8,587 nucleotides of DNA, taken from contig JAISEZ010000208.1 of NCBI GenBank assembly GCA_031263835.1, positions 1-8,587 of the forward strand, read 5' to 3'. Made by a program: the position numbers and the translations under genes. This DNA is from Tannerella sp. (GTDB taxonomy: Bacteria; Bacteroidota; Bacteroidia; Bacteroidales; Tannerellaceae). The number at the start of each line of letters is the position of its first letter. The stretch's first letter is position 1. The notes below the pieces were generated by a model. That model saw only the letters and a program-made list of their open reading frames with translations, was not told the origin of the DNA and made no database searches. Below are positions 6,754-8,587 of the stretch, piece by piece.

Positions 6754-7428
6754 TTACTTTCCGATTCCGGCTACCACTATAACAAATTCGCCTTTCGGTT
6801 CGTTTACCGAGAAGTGGTGCAGGAGGTCTTTGAAGGTACCCCGGACGGTTTCCTCGAAACGCTTGGACAGTTCGCGCGATACGGACGCCGGACGGTCTTC
6901 GCCGAACGTTTCGGACAGCCGCGCCAGCGTTTTCAGCAGGCGGAGGGGCGATTCATAAAAGACCATGCTCCGTTCTTCCGTTGCCAGCGTCCGGAGGCGC
7001 GTCTGCCGTCCCTTCTTGAGCGGCAGGAAGCCTTCGAAGCAAAAGCGGTCGGTCGGCAAACCGGAGACGGCCAGCGCCGGCACAAACGCCGTGGCTCCCG
7101 GCAGACATTCCACTTCCACACCCTGCCGCACACACTCGCGCACCAGCAAAAAGCCGGGGTCGGAGATGGACGGCGTCCCGGCGTCGGAAATCAGCGCCAC
7201 GTTCTCGCCGCCGCGGATGCGCTCCACGATTTTCGCCGTTTGCCGGTGTTCATTGAACTTGTGATGCGACTGCAGACGGTTCCGGATGTCATAGTGCTTC
7301 AGCAGAATCAGGCTGGTTCGCGTATCTTCGGCCAGAATCACGTCGGCTTCCTTCAGCAGGCGAACCGCCCGGAAGGTCATGTCCTCGAGGTTCCCGACGG
7401 GAGTGGGTATAAGAATCAGTCTGGCCAT
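6754..7428 (-). CDS. rsmI: 16S rRNA (cytidine(1402)-2'-O)-methyltransferase RsmI
   Basis: RsmI uses S-adenosylmethionine to methylate the 2'-OH of C1402 in 16S rRNA, in the decoding centre of the 30S subunit. From the ATG at 7428 the protein is 224 residues and begins with the family's signature LILIPTPVGNLEDMT (4-18). Further hallmarks are AEDTRTS (33-39), SDAGTPSISDPG (81-92), LPGATA (109-114) and GLPTDRFCFEGFLP (123-136), all typical of the tetrapyrrole-methylase fold. E. coli RsmI is longer by roughly 60 residues because of a C-terminal domain; the short form is usual in Bacteroidetes. The reading frame stays open 39 codons further upstream, but that part overlaps the preceding gene and lacks family similarity. 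The start lies 16 bp after the stop of the upstream helical-protein gene, so the two are very likely one operon. Confidence 0.96.
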   Translation of the reverse strand: MARLILIPTPVGNLEDMTFRAVRLLKEADVILAEDTRTSLILLKHYDIRNRLQSHHKFNEHRQTAKIVERIRGGENVALISDAGTPSISDPGFLLVRECVRQGVEVECLPGATAFVPALAVSGLPTDRFCFEGFLPLKKGRQTRLRTLATEERSMVFYESPLRLLKTLARLSETFGEDRPASVSRELSKRFEETVRGTFKDLLHHFSVNEPKGEFVIVVAGIGK

Positions 7429-7444
7429 GAGCGAAAATACCGTA

Positions 7445-8137
7445 TCAGGAAAAACGCTTCTCCAGCGTCGCCACAAATTCGGCCACTGTTCCGTCTTCAA
7501 AGTTCCAGTTGAACCGCTCCCGCAGATACGCCACCGACGCCTCATACGATTCCATTACGTTCAGTTCGGCGACGGTCCGGTCCATCAGGCTCTCATCCTT
7601 CCCGAACAAATCGCGGCAGAAACGGAACCGGTCATTCAGGGTGAAGGCTTTCCGCAAATCGGCCAGCCTGTTCTTCTCAATCGTTTCATTGAGCCAGCCG
7701 TCCGTCTTCTCCGCCGTCCGTTTGGGCGGCGGCGGCGGAGAGGGCAACGGCGTGCCGGTTCGGAGAGGGGACGGCGGCGGACTTGCGACCGCCGGCTTTT
7801 CCGTCGCGGGCGGCACGGGTGGCGGCAGGATTTCCTGCGGCGCGGACTCGGGCACGGGTACGGGCGATGGCCGCGGCGTGCCGGAAGGCAATGCGCTGTA
7901 CTCCGGGATACGCTCTATCGACTGGATATGCGCCTGATACACCTTTATCTGCCGCTCAAACTGCGCCAGTTTCGAAACCTCCATCCGGTGCAGCAATGCC
8001 TGTATCCGGCCGGTCATGTCAAACGCCTCGCCGAAAAATGCAGCCGGAGAAATCTCCCTTTCGTGCATGTCTTCCGCCAGTTTCCCGAGCCGTTTGACAT
8101 GGGCAATAAGTTGTTCCAATGGTTCTTTATTCTCCAT
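7445..8137 (-). CDS. Unrecognised two-part helical protein with a proline-rich linker
   Basis: The product is 230 residues from the ATG at 8137. A TTG 24 bp upstream is in frame but overlaps the promoter's -7 box, so the ATG is preferred. No signal peptide or membrane segment is seen, so it is probably cytoplasmic. Residues 1-78 are predicted helical and charged (EQLIAHVKRLGKLAEDMHERE at 8-28). Residues of about 82-140 form a low-complexity linker rich in Pro, Ser, Thr and Ala, with a run of five prolines (134-138). Residues 146-230 form a second helical domain with the pattern LADLRKAFTLNDRFRFCRDLF (158-178) and the ending EFVATLEKRFS. Similar C-terminal domains occur in unnamed Bacteroidales proteins, as far as I recall, with no function assigned. 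It is the first gene of a probable operon with rsmI. The linker and two helical ends suggest a protein-protein adaptor, but this is inference only. Confidence 0.85.
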   Translation of the reverse strand: MENKEPLEQLIAHVKRLGKLAEDMHEREISPAAFFGEAFDMTGRIQALLHRMEVSKLAQFERQIKVYQAHIQSIERIPEYSALPSGTPRPSPVPVPESAPQEILPPPVPPATEKPAVASPPPSPLRTGTPLPSPPPPPKRTAEKTDGWLNETIEKNRLADLRKAFTLNDRFRFCRDLFGKDESLMDRTVAELNVMESYEASVAYLRERFNWNFEDGTVAEFVATLEKRFS

Positions 8138-8158
8138 ACGTTTTCTTGATAGCAGCCA

Positions 8159-8191
8159 CAAATATAGCTATTTCCATGATACCGGAACAAA
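8159..8191 (-). promoter_or_regulatory. Strong Bacteroidetes promoter for the helical-protein/rsmI operon
   Basis: Read on the minus strand, TTTG (8191-8188) is followed after 21 bases by TATATTTG (8166-8159). Both boxes match the Bacteroidetes primary sigma factor consensus (TTTG-N19-21-TAnnTTTG). Transcription should start near 8155, giving a leader of about 18 bases before the ATG at 8137. This is the best promoter in the window and fixes both the operon start and the choice of start codon. Confidence 0.8.
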
Positions 8192-8230
8192 AGCGCCGGG
8201 TATTTCTTTTTTTGAGGTACTGTTCATGAA

Positions 8231-8270
8231 AGATTCAAAGATTCAATAATTCAATAATTCAAAGATTCAA
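8231..8270. repeat. 8-bp tandem repeat (AGATTCAA/TAATTCAA, five units)
   Basis: Five contiguous 8-bp units are present: AGATTCAA, AGATTCAA, TAATTCAA, TAATTCAA and AGATTCAA, in the order of a mirror-like arrangement of the two variants. The repeat lies about 40 bp upstream of the rsmI-operon promoter and about 30 bp before the 41-bp array. It is non-coding. It may mark replication slippage or a simple-sequence regulatory spacer. Confidence 0.85.
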
Positions 8271-8301
8271 AGGCGAGCGGCCGGGACAATGCATAATATT
8301 A

Positions 8302-8587
8302 TCTGTTTCCACTGGAAATGTTCGGAATTCAGCTGAATTGCGTCCGGAATCAATGATTCCAATCGGAATTCGATCCGATTCCGTCCGGAATCAATGATTC
8401 TAATCGGAATCCGTTCGGATTCTGTCCGGAATCAATGATTCTAATCGGAATCCGACCGGATTCTCTCCGGAATCAATGATTCTAATCGGAATCCGTCCGG
8501 ATTCTCTCCGGAATCAATGATTCTAATCGGAATCCGTCCGGATTCTCTCCGGAATCAATGATTCTAATCGGAATCCGTCCGGATTCT
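8302..8587. repeat. Palindrome array 2: 41-bp tandem repeat with two palindromes per unit
   Basis: Full units start at 8343, 8384, 8425, 8466 and 8507; a sixth begins at 8548 and is cut by the window end after 40 bases. A strongly degenerate unit, in phase, occupies 8302-8342. Each unit holds GAATCAATGATTC (unit bases 5-17) and GAATCCG-nn-CGGATTC (unit bases 24-39). Their centres fall at 11 and 31.5, so symmetric sites follow one another every 20.5 bp. The two bases at the centre of the second palindrome vary between units (TT, AC, TC) while its arms stay complementary; the first full unit is the exception. The last three units are identical over the visible part. The period is not a multiple of three and no open frame is plausible. 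The array continues beyond the window. Confidence 0.95.

Noticed and set aside
7429..7545. Upstream extension of rsmI by 39 codons
   Set aside because: The extension overlaps the end of the preceding gene and is Trp/Arg-rich without family similarity. The family's N-terminal signature starts right after the ATG at 7428.

Overview
The window looks like chromosome of a Bacteroidota species, most likely a member of the order Bacteroidales. The evidence is promoters of the TTTG-N19-21-TAnnTTTG type, no clear Shine-Dalgarno sequences before the starts, several lipoproteins with short lipoboxes, a short RsmI without the C-terminal extension of the E. coli enzyme, and an Rpn/PD-(D/E)XK family gene typical of the gut and oral Bacteroidales. 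Coding DNA is fairly GC-rich for this group, so a high-GC lineage such as Rikenellaceae or a Tannerella relative is possible. I cannot name the species.

Region 1 (about 40-4750, + strand) is an envelope gene set: a candidate promoter, an outer-membrane porin-like barrel, an imelysin-family lipoprotein (IrpA type, GxHxxE motif), and a di-heme oxidoreductase lipoprotein (COG3488/DUF1111 type, two CxxCH motifs). Imelysin plus this di-heme protein is a recurrent pairing linked to iron or metal acquisition and redox chemistry at the cell surface. I infer that the three genes act together. The last two genes are separated by a 442-bp gap that holds an array of palindromes framed by inverted repeats. 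The set ends at a strong hairpin between convergent genes.

Region 2 (4759-6588, - strand) holds a coiled-coil lipoprotein, possibly related to the Cbp1 collagen-binding family of Bacteroides, and an intact Rpn-family nuclease/transposase-like gene with its own -7 promoter box. Region 3 (6754-8191, - strand) is a two-gene operon led by a very good Bacteroidetes promoter: an unrecognised helical protein with a proline-rich linker, then rsmI (16S rRNA C1402 2'-O-methyltransferase).

Region 4 (8192-8587) is non-coding. It holds an 8-bp tandem repeat and a 41-bp tandem array that runs off the window end.

The most unusual content is the pair of non-coding arrays. Array 1 (2721-3002) repeats the perfect 10-bp palindrome GATTATAATC 11 times at 20-21 bp spacing. 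Array 2 (8302-8587) alternates two different GAATC-based palindromes whose dyad axes also fall every 20.5 bp, and each unit contains GATTCTAATC, one base different from the array 1 palindrome. Both therefore place two-fold symmetric sites every two helical turns, which suggests protein-binding or chromosome-organising arrays, or tandem RNA hairpins. Their function is unknown to me.
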